Of a stretch of DNA of 64,000 nt, positions 45,153 to 53,982 are shown piece after piece; the stretch's first letter is position 1, and every line of letters starts with the position of its first letter. Location: contig NZ_LR026975.1 of the NCBI RefSeq assembly GCF_900603025.1, positions 1 through 64,000 of the forward strand, written 5' to 3'. This stretch comes from Mycolicibacterium hassiacum DSM 44199. GTDB taxonomy: Bacteria > Actinomycetota > Actinomycetes > Mycobacteriales > Mycobacteriaceae. Under the pieces are notes generated by a model, which saw only the letters and a list, made by a program, of their open reading frames with translations, did no database searches and was not told the origin of the DNA. The translations under genes were made by a program, and so were the position numbers.

Positions 45153-46286
45153 TCAACGCCACCAGGCCAGCTGGCCGCGCCGGATGGAACGGATCGCTAC
45201 CACGGCCCATGCCCCGATGAGCGCGACGTAGAGTCCGAACGCGCTCACTCGGAGCAGCCCGGAATCCGAGGCCTCCGCGAGCGCCGAGATGCCAAGAGTG
45301 GTCGCACCCAGTGGGAAGATCACGCTCCACCAACTGACGGTGAACGGGGCACCCCGGCGGATCCCATGGGTGGTCACCGCCGATGCGAACGCGATCCAGA
45401 AGACGGCAAAGCCGAGCATCACGATCCCGAACATCACACCTGCGCCCCGCAGGTCGGGCAGGGCCGGGTACACCGGTAGCCGTGGCGACGCGCTGTGCAT
45501 GGCAAGCAGGTTCGCCGCTGCCATCGACTGCCCGATCACCCCCAGCGGTATCCAGATCGTGGGTGTGGCATTGATCCCCGGTGTGCCCAGGCAGACCAGA
45601 CGCCAGTAGACGACAGCCAGCGTCATCAGCGCGACGATCAGTCCCATGCCGAACAGCCCGCAGCACCCGGCGAGAAACGCGGTGCGGAATTGGCTTACGG
45701 GAATCTGCTCCAGCACGCCGGCGCCGGTTGTTGCGGACACCATCGGCGGCACAACCGGCAACATCCACGACGGAAGCGCGTGGACATCCGCTCCGCCGGA
45801 CACCACCGCTCTGACCGGGAGAGCGATCGCGGTCGTCACCCCCAGGGCGGTGCCGGTCGACCACAGGGCGACGCCCAGCCAGACGGCAACGTCGCCGATC
45901 ATGTCGGGAGCGAGCAGCAGACTCCCGGAGCCCACCGTGAGGAGTGCCATCGGGACGGTACCGTAGAACGGCAGCACGACCGGATCACGCAGCAGTGACA
46001 GCGCGGCGTTACGGTGCAGGATCCAACTACCCGTCAAACCGACGATCAGGGCCAGCAGCCATGCAGCAGCCAGGATCCAGATGACTCGGCCGAACGCGAC
46101 GAAATGGTGTGACACCCAGTCGAACCGCGCCGATGTCGTGGCAACGATACCGGTGCCCATAACAGAGGCGAACAGGTTAGGCGGAACACGCCGGAAGAAC
46201 CGGATTCGGCACGACACGGCGTCGGGAGCGACCTCGTCCCCCGCCTCGGCCCAGCTGGGTAGCAGCACACGGTCGGAAAACAGCAC
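45153..46286 (-). CDS. TehA/SLAC1-type anion channel or exporter (TDT family)
   Basis: A 377-residue integral membrane protein with about ten spans. PPNLFASVMGTGIVATTSAR is the family N-terminal motif. Family members include TehA, SLAC1 anion channels, malate transporters and the yeast sulphite exporter Ssu1. The position in a cluster with an NtaA/DszA-type monooxygenase and a solute symporter suggests export of an anion such as sulphite, nitrite or a small acid made by the oxygenase. The start is GTG 46284-46286. A strong hairpin separates it from the oxygenase gene, so it may be separately expressed. Confidence 0.85.
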   Translation of the reverse strand: MLFSDRVLLPSWAEAGDEVAPDAVSCRIRFFRRVPPNLFASVMGTGIVATTSARFDWVSHHFVAFGRVIWILAAAWLLALIVGLTGSWILHRNAALSLLRDPVVLPFYGTVPMALLTVGSGSLLLAPDMIGDVAVWLGVALWSTGTALGVTTAIALPVRAVVSGGADVHALPSWMLPVVPPMVSATTGAGVLEQIPVSQFRTAFLAGCCGLFGMGLIVALMTLAVVYWRLVCLGTPGINATPTIWIPLGVIGQSMAAANLLAMHSASPRLPVYPALPDLRGAGVMFGIVMLGFAVFWIAFASAVTTHGIRRGAPFTVSWWSVIFPLGATTLGISALAEASDSGLLRVSAFGLYVALIGAWAVVAIRSIRRGQLAWWR

Positions 46287-46381
46287 TGGAACTCATTTCG
46301 CGGTAGACAACGTGATTCGGCTCGGCCGAGCGAATCGCTATGGGGGCGGCTACATCGTTGACGCGATAACGCCCGACGCGC

Positions 46382-46413
46382 GTGTGGCCACGCCCGTCCG
46401 GACGTGGCCACAC
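46382..46413 (-). terminator. Strong hairpin between the monooxygenase and exporter genes
   Basis: GTGTGGCCACG and CGTGGCCACAC are perfect 11-base arms with a 10-base loop. No U tract follows. It could stop or attenuate transcription of the operon before the exporter gene. Confidence 0.6.
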
Positions 46414-46468
46414 GACACGGGGCCTGCCCCCGGGAGTGTCCGATCAACCCGGCGAATGCGAGCGGTGA

Positions 46469-47791
46469 TCAGTACTCCTGGAGACTCTCGCGAAGCGTCG
46501 TGCCCGGATAGCGAGTACGGAACCGACCACGGCGCTGCAATTCCGGCACCAATAGCTCGACCATGTCGTTGAAGCAGCCAGGGGTGTCGGTCGCCAGCAT
46601 CATGAAGCCATTGCAGTCGCCGTTATCGATGTACTCCTCCATCTGATCGGCGACATCAGCCGGCGTTCCGACCGCAACCGGCGCGCCCATCGAGACGCCG
46701 TAGATCTGAGCGGCTTCCCGCACCGTGACGGGGGCGCCGTCCTTAGCCTCCAGGATGGCATCGAACAGACCGCGGATGCCCTGAACATCGGCGTCCACGA
46801 CGTTGTCGTCGAGGTCCAAGGTGGAGAAATCGAATCCGGTGTGACCGGAGAGGATCCCTAGCGCGCTTTCGATCTGGACATTCTCGACGAACTCTGCGTA
46901 GCGGTCGTTCGCCCGGGATTTGTCGCGGTCGATGATCGTCTGAAGGCCATAGATCAGTTTCACCGAGTCCGGATCGCGCCCGTGGTTGGCGGCTCGATTG
47001 CGGATATCCTCCGCGTAGGCGCGCATGGTCTTGGGTGTCGGGAAGATACCGAAAACGGATTCGGCGTGCTTAGCCGCGAACTCCCTGCCCTGATCGGACG
47101 AGCCCGCCTGCCACAGAACCGGGCGCCGTTGCGGCGACGGCGCAACGAAATGTCTTCCCTTGCAGCGGAAGAACTGTCCTTGAAAATCGACCTCGCGAAC
47201 TTTGGAGGGGTCGGCGAAGACTCCGGACTCCCGGTCGTAGATGATGGCGTCTTCGTCCCAGGAGTCCCACAGCTGATAGCAGATCTGCATGTACTCGTCG
47301 ACGACCTCATAGCGCTTGTCGCGCGGAGTGAGATTCTCCTTCCCCATGGCCTGGAATTCGCTCTTGGAGTAGGAGGTCACGATGTTCCATCCGACTCTGC
47401 CGTTGGTGAGGTGATCGAGGGTGGACAGATGCCGAGCCATCATGTACGGGGGGATGAAGGATGTCGACAGTGTGATGCCGATCCCCAGGTGCTTGGTGAA
47501 CGCCCCGACCAGCGGTACCAACGTGGCCGGCTCGTGGACCGGGCACTGCCCGGCGTACTTGACGACCGGGTCCGAGCTCCCCTTGTAGGTGGTGTACGGA
47601 GCCAGTTCGTCGGCGATGAACATAGCGTCGAACAACCCACGTTCCATGATTCGACCGAGGTCGCGCCAATACTCCGGTCGGGACCAGTGGTATCCGACCT
47701 TGTCCCGAGGGTGGGCCCACATCGTCGACGCGTGGTTCATCACCCCGTGCTGGACGAAGCCGAGCAGATGAGTTTTGCGTTTTGTCGTCAT
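46469..47791 (-). CDS. NtaA/SnaA/DszA-family flavin-dependent monooxygenase
   Basis: A 440-residue TIM-barrel monooxygenase of the two-component type, which uses FMNH2 from a partner reductase. KTHLLGFVQHGVMNHASTMWAHPRD, EYWRDLGRIMERGLFDAMFIADELA, NGRVGWNIVTSYSKSEFQAMG, PVLWQAGSSDQGREFAAKHAE and the end RYPGTTLRESL are characteristic of the nitrilotriacetate, pristinamycin and dibenzothiophene-sulphone monooxygenases. The ATG overlaps the stop of the small membrane protein by four bases (ATGA), so the two are coupled. No NADH:FMN reductase is seen nearby. The substrate is unknown; sulphur compounds and amines are the usual targets. Confidence 0.92.
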   Translation of the reverse strand: MTTKRKTHLLGFVQHGVMNHASTMWAHPRDKVGYHWSRPEYWRDLGRIMERGLFDAMFIADELAPYTTYKGSSDPVVKYAGQCPVHEPATLVPLVGAFTKHLGIGITLSTSFIPPYMMARHLSTLDHLTNGRVGWNIVTSYSKSEFQAMGKENLTPRDKRYEVVDEYMQICYQLWDSWDEDAIIYDRESGVFADPSKVREVDFQGQFFRCKGRHFVAPSPQRRPVLWQAGSSDQGREFAAKHAESVFGIFPTPKTMRAYAEDIRNRAANHGRDPDSVKLIYGLQTIIDRDKSRANDRYAEFVENVQIESALGILSGHTGFDFSTLDLDDNVVDADVQGIRGLFDAILEAKDGAPVTVREAAQIYGVSMGAPVAVGTPADVADQMEEYIDNGDCNGFMMLATDTPGCFNDMVELLVPELQRRGRFRTRYPGTTLRESLQEY

Positions 47792-48114
47792 GCGTTTCTC
47801 CTATCGATAAGGAATGCGCAGACCACGGCGATCGCCGATCCGATGGCCAGGGCTGCGGGGATGTACCAGAACGGGCTTGCCACTCCGAGCAGCGCGATCA
47901 CCGCGATCGACGCGCCAAGTGCTCCCAGTGCCTTCCAGGTGAACCGGACCGGTTCGTCGTCAAGCGGGGCCACCTCGAGGTCGCCGGCGGCCTCGCCGGT
48001 GGCCGACGGGGCGAGTAACTCGCGCCGGATGCGGACGAAGGATTCCACCGCGAGCGCGACGTAGGCGATCGTGACAATGACGCCGACTGCCAGGACGATC
48101 CAGAATGCGGTCAT
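47788..48114 (-). CDS. Small membrane protein of the symporter operon
   Basis: A 108-residue protein with two or three spans: WIVLAVGVIVTIAYVALAV, ALGALGASIAVIALLGVAS and WYIPAALAIGSAIAVVCAFL. I recognise no family. It overlaps the symporter gene by four bases (ATGA) and the monooxygenase gene by four bases, so all three are translated in step. Small partners of solute:sodium symporters are known in acetate transporters, and this may be one by position (inference). Confidence 0.75.
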   Translation of the reverse strand: MTAFWIVLAVGVIVTIAYVALAVESFVRIRRELLAPSATGEAAGDLEVAPLDDEPVRFTWKALGALGASIAVIALLGVASPFWYIPAALAIGSAIAVVCAFLIDRRNA

Positions 48115-49634
48115 CGCACCGCCTCCGCCTTCGCAGCAGCGACCGGTTCTTGTGCGGTGCGGGTCAGTACGGGGCCTTCGCTGAGCACCTCGGTGCGCTT
48201 GCGCAGCATGCTGTAGTCGAAGGTCTGGTTCTGAAGCAGACTGATGCCGACCGCTACCACCAACGACACCAGTTCCAGCGTGACGATGCCGGGAAGCTCA
48301 CCGAACGCTTGACGCACCGGGTAGCCGACGGCGATCGCCAACAGCAGACTCGCGACGAATGCCGTCGAGGTCATGCGGCGCCAGAAGATCGCCAGCCCGA
48401 GCGGAATGATCAACGCCGCCTTGAGGAAGAACACGGTGGTAACCAATTCGACGTAGTCGATTCCTGAGCTGACGACGATGCCGCCGATGACCCCGGCGAC
48501 AAGGATCGACGCCTTGGTGTAACGGAACAGCGTCTTCGGTGCGATGCCGGGCTTGGCGCGCTTCAGCACGTCGACGGCGACCACCGAGGACAGGGCCGCG
48601 AAAGCACCGTCAATCGACGAGTAACACGCGTTGAGGATGATCAGCACATACAGCGCGACCAGGACGATCGGCAGTCCGAGATGGCTCACGACGTACGGGC
48701 CGATGCCTCCCGGGCCGGCATTGCCGAGATCGTCGGTGCTGACCCCGAGTCCGAGTCCCACCAGACCCAGCAGGCCGAGCACGATCGGTATCGGATAGAA
48801 CCACAGACCCGCCCAGACGAATGTGCGTCCCATCGTGGCCGGTTTGAGCGCCCACGCCTTCTGCCAGAAGGTCTGATCGGCCATGGTCGAGGCCAGCAGG
48901 CCGAGCGCCAGCGAGATGCCGAACCCGGCCGCGGCCGCGCCGTCGAACGCGTTGAGGGTGTTGGGTCCCGCCCGGTCGACCTGTTGGAAGACGAACTCCG
49001 GTCCTCCGACTCTGGCGAGCACGTACAGCACGACGATGGCGGACGGCACGGTGATCAGCAGAGTGTTGAACGTTGCGGTGATCGCCGAGGTCCACAGGCC
49101 GCCGAAGTACGAATAGACGGTCACCGTGGCGAGTGTCAGGATCAGGACCACGGTCGGGTTCAGATTGAAGATCACGCCCATGACCAACACCACGCCGAAG
49201 AGGTTGATGAAGATCTCGGCGAGCAGACCGAGCAGCATCGCGACCAGCATCACGGTTGTGGCGGGCTTGTTCTGGAAGCGTTCGCGGATGAACTCGACTA
49301 TGGTGTAGCCGGCCGGCATTTGGCGCCGTAACCGTAGAGCGAACGGCACCATCACCATCACGGCAAGACCGTTCGGCACGACGAACCAGATGAGTCCGGA
49401 CACGCCGAAGCTGTATGCCTGAGCGGACGACATCATTACTGCCATGGACCAAGTCCATACGGCGATGACCGATCCGACGCCGAATCCGAATCCGATTCGG
49501 CGGTCGGCGATCACGAAATCATGGGTGTTCTTGACCATCGATCTGACCGCGGCCGCGACCAACAGCATGAACGCGCCCAGTCCGAGCATCAGGGCAACCC
49601 CGATTGCCGGGGGCGTACAGGATGATGTGAGCAC
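48111..49634 (-). CDS. Sodium:solute symporter (SSS family)
   Basis: A 507-residue membrane protein with about 13 spans. FVIADRRIGFGFGVGSVIAVWTWSMAVMMSSAQAYSFGVSG contains the SSS sodium-binding region, and ILNACYSSIDGAFAALSSVVAVDVLKR contains the family signature in the C-terminal half. GTG 49634 follows GGAGGTGCA, an ideal site. It probably imports the substrate of the coupled monooxygenase: the symporter, small membrane protein and oxygenase genes overlap one after another. Confidence 0.9.
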   Translation of the reverse strand: MLTSSCTPPAIGVALMLGLGAFMLLVAAAVRSMVKNTHDFVIADRRIGFGFGVGSVIAVWTWSMAVMMSSAQAYSFGVSGLIWFVVPNGLAVMVMVPFALRLRRQMPAGYTIVEFIRERFQNKPATTVMLVAMLLGLLAEIFINLFGVVLVMGVIFNLNPTVVLILTLATVTVYSYFGGLWTSAITATFNTLLITVPSAIVVLYVLARVGGPEFVFQQVDRAGPNTLNAFDGAAAAGFGISLALGLLASTMADQTFWQKAWALKPATMGRTFVWAGLWFYPIPIVLGLLGLVGLGLGVSTDDLGNAGPGGIGPYVVSHLGLPIVLVALYVLIILNACYSSIDGAFAALSSVVAVDVLKRAKPGIAPKTLFRYTKASILVAGVIGGIVVSSGIDYVELVTTVFFLKAALIIPLGLAIFWRRMTSTAFVASLLLAIAVGYPVRQAFGELPGIVTLELVSLVVAVGISLLQNQTFDYSMLRKRTEVLSEGPVLTRTAQEPVAAAKAEAVR

Positions 49635-49741
49635 TGCACCTCCATGTGGGTGACGTGACGGGATCCGGTGGGGCAGCAACAACGCGACGGTGCGATGGGA
49701 GCTGTTGAGGTCTGTGGTATTTCCGGAAGCCGGGTGGTTCG

Positions 49742-50404
49742 CTATTCCGGCAGTGCGTCGCATGCCGCGGCTATCGGCACGTCGTGCAGACGACCGAATT
49801 CCGAGACATGTTCCGGGGTCGTGGTTGAAACACCGTGAACGAGGCCAGCGCTGGCGACGACACCACTCAGACCGGCTTCCTTGCTGGCGGCGGCCGCTGC
49901 GTCGTAGCGGCACCAGCGGGTGATCGCGAAGATTCCGCCGGTCAGCACAGGGATCACGTGGCCGGGCCTGTTGAAGTCGGCCGGGGTCGACGATGCGTCC
50001 GCCATCTTCCTGATCGTGACGGCACGGTCATGCGCCGAGATCCCGGTGGACGACGACTTGCCGTCGACGGCGACGCAGAATCGTCCTGCTTCCCGGGTGA
50101 AGTCGGGGCTCAGCAGGGGGAACGCGAGTCGTGCCGCGATGCTGTCGTCGATGGTCGCCGTGATGATTCCGGACGTGTGTTTGACGAGGAAGGCCGCCAG
50201 CTGCGTGGTCAGCGACTCGGCGGGTACGCACACTTCCGCGACGAGTTCACTGTCGCAGACATCACAGATGGTGGCGGGGCGACCCTCGGCGAACGCTTCG
50301 ACGACAGCCGCCCAGCTTCGTGAAGACGGAAGCCCGGGTCGGCTGCCGACGGAGCGGGTCAGCAGGACGCTGCCGGCCGCCGATCCTGAACCCTCAACGT
50401 GCAC
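49742..50404 (-). CDS. RibB-like (DHBP synthase) domain protein with altered active site
   Basis: A 220-residue protein similar to 3,4-dihydroxy-2-butanone-4-phosphate synthase. VEAFAEGRPATICDVCDSE, LVKHTSGIITATIDD, SSTGISAHDRAVTIRKMAD and NRPGHVIPVLTGG align well. Several active-site residues of authentic RibB are changed: the DDEDRENEGD loop becomes DVCDSELVAE (Arg and the second Glu lost), the Cys of SGIVC is Thr, and the GHTEA metal-binding His segment reads CRYDA. Normal synthase activity is doubtful. The start is GTG 50404 behind GGAAAGGAG. It lies between the LysR gene and the symporter gene, in the same direction. Confidence 0.82.
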   Translation of the reverse strand: MHVEGSGSAAGSVLLTRSVGSRPGLPSSRSWAAVVEAFAEGRPATICDVCDSELVAEVCVPAESLTTQLAAFLVKHTSGIITATIDDSIAARLAFPLLSPDFTREAGRFCVAVDGKSSSTGISAHDRAVTIRKMADASSTPADFNRPGHVIPVLTGGIFAITRWCRYDAAAAASKEAGLSGVVASAGLVHGVSTTTPEHVSEFGRLHDVPIAAACDALPE

Positions 50405-50486
50405 GACCGCGCTCCTTTCCGTCGGGGGTGGGACAAGGAGAGCGTCACGGTCTCGGGGCAGTCGCGCACTCGGCGCCGTTACAACA

Positions 50487-50496
50487 CGGTTAACCG
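50487..50496. promoter_or_regulatory. Palindrome upstream of the RibB-like gene
   Basis: CGGTTAACCG is a perfect 10-base palindrome in the 103-base gap between the LysR gene and the RibB-like gene. It may be part of a LysR binding site controlling the operon. Confidence 0.35.
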
Positions 50497-50507
50497 CCGG
50501 CGATTGG

Positions 50508-51470
50508 TCACCCGCGGGATGAGGCGATTTCGATCAGCTGACGCGCCTCGGACGGCAGCGACCTGACCGACGCAGGCCAGACCGCGGTGATGTCCCGGAC
50601 AAGCGGCCGAGAGTCGATATTCACCCGGCGCAGCCGACCGTACTCGAGGTCTTCGCGAACGCTGAGACCGCTGAGGATCGCGGGCCCGAGCCCCATGCGC
50701 ACGACGTGCTTGACCGCCGCCGTTGTGGGCAGCTCGATAGCCGGTGGGGCTATGGAGATTCCGGGACATCGCGCGATCAAGAGGCGTTCGTAGCTGGTGC
50801 GAGTACCGGAACCCTGTTCACGGCAGACCATCGGGGTTTCGGCGAGCTCTCGGACGGAGACCTTGCGGCGGTTGCTTTGTGCCCAGGGATGATCGGGAGA
50901 GACAACCACGATCAACTCGTCGTATCCGACTCGTCGCCGTCGTAACCCGCTGGGAATGTCCGGTGTTTCAACAAAACCGAGAGTATGCGATCCGGCGAGG
51001 ATCTCATTGAACACCGCGGTGCTGTTCGCCGCGGTCACCGACACCTGGGGACTCGCCGACTGGTAGCTCGTGGAGAGCTTCACCAGCCATTGGGGGAGTA
51101 GGTATTCCGCAACTGTCAGGCTCGCCGCCACCCGCAATGATTGCCGTCCGGTTCGCAGGGCGGCGACCGTGTCCTCGAGATGAGAAAGAGAGGCGAGCAC
51201 GTCTTTCGCAAGGGCAGCAATCGTTTCGCCTGCTGGGGTCAGCACTCGTTTGCCCGGACCGCGCGTGATCAGGGGACGGGCGACGGCACGCTCCAGCGCG
51301 TGAAGCCGTGCCGAGACGGCCTGTTGCGTCACGCTCAGCCTGCGTGCGGCCTCGGTGATGCTGCCCAGCTCGCCGATGAGGACGAGTGTCTCCAAGGCCG
51401 CGATACTGCGGATCTCGCGATGTTTCGCGGTGTAAACGGGCACAAAAAGATTTTGCGCCACCACACACAT
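50508..51470 (-). CDS. LysR-family transcriptional regulator
   Basis: A 320-residue LysR protein. The helix-turn-helix is LETLVLIGELGSITEAARRLSVTQQAVSARLHALERAVARPLITR, near residues 25-75. The effector domain (about 105-310) has LRVAASLTVAEYLLPQWLVKL and the usual two-lobe pattern. It lies first in a run of five or six genes in the same direction, so it probably controls the transport and oxygenase genes. LysR proteins usually activate in response to a pathway compound. Confidence 0.92.
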   Translation of the reverse strand: MCVVAQNLFVPVYTAKHREIRSIAALETLVLIGELGSITEAARRLSVTQQAVSARLHALERAVARPLITRGPGKRVLTPAGETIAALAKDVLASLSHLEDTVAALRTGRQSLRVAASLTVAEYLLPQWLVKLSTSYQSASPQVSVTAANSTAVFNEILAGSHTLGFVETPDIPSGLRRRRVGYDELIVVVSPDHPWAQSNRRKVSVRELAETPMVCREQGSGTRTSYERLLIARCPGISIAPPAIELPTTAAVKHVVRMGLGPAILSGLSVREDLEYGRLRRVNIDSRPLVRDITAVWPASVRSLPSEARQLIEIASSRG

Positions 51471-51692
51471 GTTGGCAGCGCTCGTTCCCGGCGCTCAAAG
51501 CGGATAGTGACATTTGCCACCACGTGTCCTCGGTGGTGTACGACTGTGAGCCCGGCCGGGCATGGCAGTGCGGCGCGCAGGATACGTGTCAGTCCTATTA
51601 CGCCGCCTGAACTCTGGCGTGACCAGAACCGGGAGTGCGGACGCCTCGGACCGGTCAGTTTTCACGAAGATGTTCGCACCGTGTCGGGATGG

Positions 51693-52976
51693 TTAATTAG
51701 GTGACGGCGGCGGCTGGGGTTCGAACGGGTCGTACCACCACCAGTCGGCGCGCTCGCCGAGCGGCCCGCGCCAGGGCGGCACCGCCGGCGGGGGCTGGTT
51801 GGGTTTTCGGGCCACCGACCCGGGTTCGATCGGCCGCCCCTGGTAGTCCTTCACGACCAGCCGGTCCGCGGTGCCGGAGATGGTGATCTCGCCGCGGTGA
51901 TGTGCTCGGTGGTGGTGCGGGCACAGCAGCACCAGGTTGAACAGCTCCGTCGGCCCACCGTCCTCCCAGTGCTCGATGTGGTGAGCGTGCAGACCGCGGG
52001 TGGCATTGCACCCGGGCACCGCACAGGTGGGATGACGCTGTTCCAGCGCCCGGCGCAGCCGCCGGCTGATCACCCGCGACGTCCGGCCGGACCCGATGGG
52101 CTGTCCGCGACGCTCCAACCACACTTCGCAAGTGGCGTCGCACAACAGGAACTTGCGGTCGGCATCGGAGAGCAGCGGACCGCGGTGCAGCCAGCCCGTC
52201 TGCTTGTCGATGTCCAGATGCACCAGCACCGTCGTGTGCTGGCTGTGCGGACGTCGCGTGATCTCGGCGTCCCATGCTTCGTCGACCATCCGCATGAACG
52301 CGTCGGTGAGGTTCGGAAACGGCGGGCGCTCCGCCGTATCGGCGTCGTCGCGGTCGGAGTCGTCCGCAGCTTCGGGTCCGTGATCGCGTTTGTACTCGTT
52401 GACCAGTGCCTCATGATGGGCGGCCACCGCCGTATCGAGTTTGGCCGCCTCGATGATGGGCAGGACGATCGTGTAGGTCGCCCAGTCCCCGTCGACGTGT
52501 CTGACGAACTTGCGTTTCGGTTCCGGCCGGGGCTTGTCCGGCTTCGGTTCGAGCTTCAGCGCGAAGCGCAACTGGTTGACCGTCGCGCTCTCGGCCAGCA
52601 CCAGATAGTGCTCGTCGGAACCGGGGCCGGCGTGCTGCGCGATCACTCCCACCTGGTCCAGCGAGAGCTGCCCTTGCTGCAGGCGTTCGATGCACTTGGG
52701 GAACTCGTCGAAACGCTCGGCGATCGCACTGACGACCTTGGCCGTCGTCGTCGACATCCCGAGTTTCCAGGCCACGAAGCCCGCCAGTGACCTCGCACCG
52801 GTGTACGCCCACGATCCGTCCCGCGAAATCTGGGCGATGCATTCGACAATGCGGCCGTGGATCGCGTTGAGCTGACCACTGAGCTCGGCCAGGTCGTCGA
52901 TGAGGCGGTCCAGCCGCTGGCTCACGCTCTCGACCGGCTGGTCGAGGTCGTCGTCCACGGGTGCGGCCACCGCCAT
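51693..52976 (-). CDS. 13E12-type HNH endonuclease (DUF222-HNH)
   Basis: A 427-residue protein of the mycobacterial 13E12 repeat family. The N-terminal DUF222-like region (about 15-260) has GARSLAGFVAWKLGMSTTTAKVVSAIAERF. The C-terminal HNH domain is CAVPGCNATRGLHAHHIEHWEDGGPTELFNLVLLCPHHHRAHHRG, with two Cys and the His-Asn-His core. In M. tuberculosis such repeats serve as phage integration sites, but no prophage is seen here. The tail is Pro-rich. ATG 52976 is used. The role is unproven, though DNA cleavage is expected. Confidence 0.92.
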   Translation of the reverse strand: MAVAAPVDDDLDQPVESVSQRLDRLIDDLAELSGQLNAIHGRIVECIAQISRDGSWAYTGARSLAGFVAWKLGMSTTTAKVVSAIAERFDEFPKCIERLQQGQLSLDQVGVIAQHAGPGSDEHYLVLAESATVNQLRFALKLEPKPDKPRPEPKRKFVRHVDGDWATYTIVLPIIEAAKLDTAVAAHHEALVNEYKRDHGPEAADDSDRDDADTAERPPFPNLTDAFMRMVDEAWDAEITRRPHSQHTTVLVHLDIDKQTGWLHRGPLLSDADRKFLLCDATCEVWLERRGQPIGSGRTSRVISRRLRRALEQRHPTCAVPGCNATRGLHAHHIEHWEDGGPTELFNLVLLCPHHHRAHHRGEITISGTADRLVVKDYQGRPIEPGSVARKPNQPPPAVPPWRGPLGERADWWWYDPFEPQPPPSPN

Positions 52977-53012
52977 GACCGCATCATGACAGCAGGGTCC
53001 GACAAATTCGGA

Positions 53013-53903
53013 TCAGTCCTCGAGTGCGCGGCCGACGATCAACGGATCGGGCCGGCCGACGGCCTCGGGGTCCTTGTCGTCGTATTCGAACGTCGACAGC
53101 AGATAGCGCATCGCGTTGATCCGGCCCCGGCGCTTGTCGTTGGTCTTCACCACGATCCACGGCGCGTCGTCGGTGTCGGTGGCCAGGAACATCGTCTCCT
53201 TGGCGCGGGTGTATTCGTCCCAGCGGTCGGCGGACTGCAGATCCATGGTCGAGAACTTCCAGTGCCGCAGCGGATCGATCAGCCGTATCGCGAACCGGGT
53301 GCGCTGCTCGGCCGGCGACACCGAGAACCAGAACTTGGTGAGCAACAGGCCGTCGTTGACCAACATCTGCTCGAACAGCGGAGCCTGACGCATGAACTCG
53401 GCATGTTGTTGCTGGGTGCAGAACCCCATCACCGGTTCCACCCCGGCGCGGTTGTACCAGGACCGGTCGAACAGCACCATCTCGCCCGCCCTCGGCAGGT
53501 GCCGCACGTAGCGCTGGAAGTACCACTGCGACTTCTCTTCCGCCGTCGGCTTTTCCAGCGCGACGACGCGCGCCTCGCGGGGGTTGAGGTGTTCCATGAA
53601 CCGCTGAATGGTGCCGCCCTTGCCCGCCGCGTCACGCCCTTCGAACAGGATCACGTGCCGAGCGCCGGTACGTATGGACCACCGCTGCAGCTTGAGCAGT
53701 TCGATCTGCAGCCGGCGTTTGGTGCGCTCGTATTCCTGCCGCGGCATTCGCTCGTCGTACGGGTAGCGTTCGCGCCACGTCTCCACCGGTCGGCCGGCAC
53801 GGTCGAGCAGGACGGGTTCGTCGTCGTCGGTGTCGTCGACCGTGTAGCCGTGCTCGTCGCCCGACAGCGCGCGCAGATCGACCTCGGTGTATGCGGTGGT
53901 CAT
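53013..53903 (-). CDS. ppk2: Polyphosphate kinase 2
   Basis: A 296-residue PPK2, which uses polyphosphate to phosphorylate nucleotides, often ADP or GDP. HVILFEGRDAAGKGGTIQRF is the Walker A region, FDRSWYNRAGVEPVMGFC the lid and Walker B region, and FSVSPAEQRTRFAIRLIDPLRHWKFSTMD the C-terminal part. The length fits the class with one domain. ATG 53903 follows GGAGGAATC. It diverges from the thioredoxin-reductase-like gene across 80 bases. Confidence 0.95.
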   Translation of the reverse strand: MTTAYTEVDLRALSGDEHGYTVDDTDDDEPVLLDRAGRPVETWRERYPYDERMPRQEYERTKRRLQIELLKLQRWSIRTGARHVILFEGRDAAGKGGTIQRFMEHLNPREARVVALEKPTAEEKSQWYFQRYVRHLPRAGEMVLFDRSWYNRAGVEPVMGFCTQQQHAEFMRQAPLFEQMLVNDGLLLTKFWFSVSPAEQRTRFAIRLIDPLRHWKFSTMDLQSADRWDEYTRAKETMFLATDTDDAPWIVVKTNDKRRGRINAMRYLLSTFEYDDKDPEAVGRPDPLIVGRALED

Positions 53904-53982
53904 GATTCCTCCGCCCGTCTTTTCCCGTCCTGCCAGCTCGGCAAACGTTTCGAACCGGACCCGGCGGGAAATCAAGGTCGAT

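Noticed and set aside
45153..46286. A tellurite resistance gene (tehA)
   Set aside because: The family is broad and the neighbours point to export of a metabolic anion; no tehB or other tellurite gene is present.
51693..52976. A prophage or integrated element at the 13E12-type gene
   Set aside because: No integrase, attachment repeats or phage genes lie on either side, and the gene is complete.
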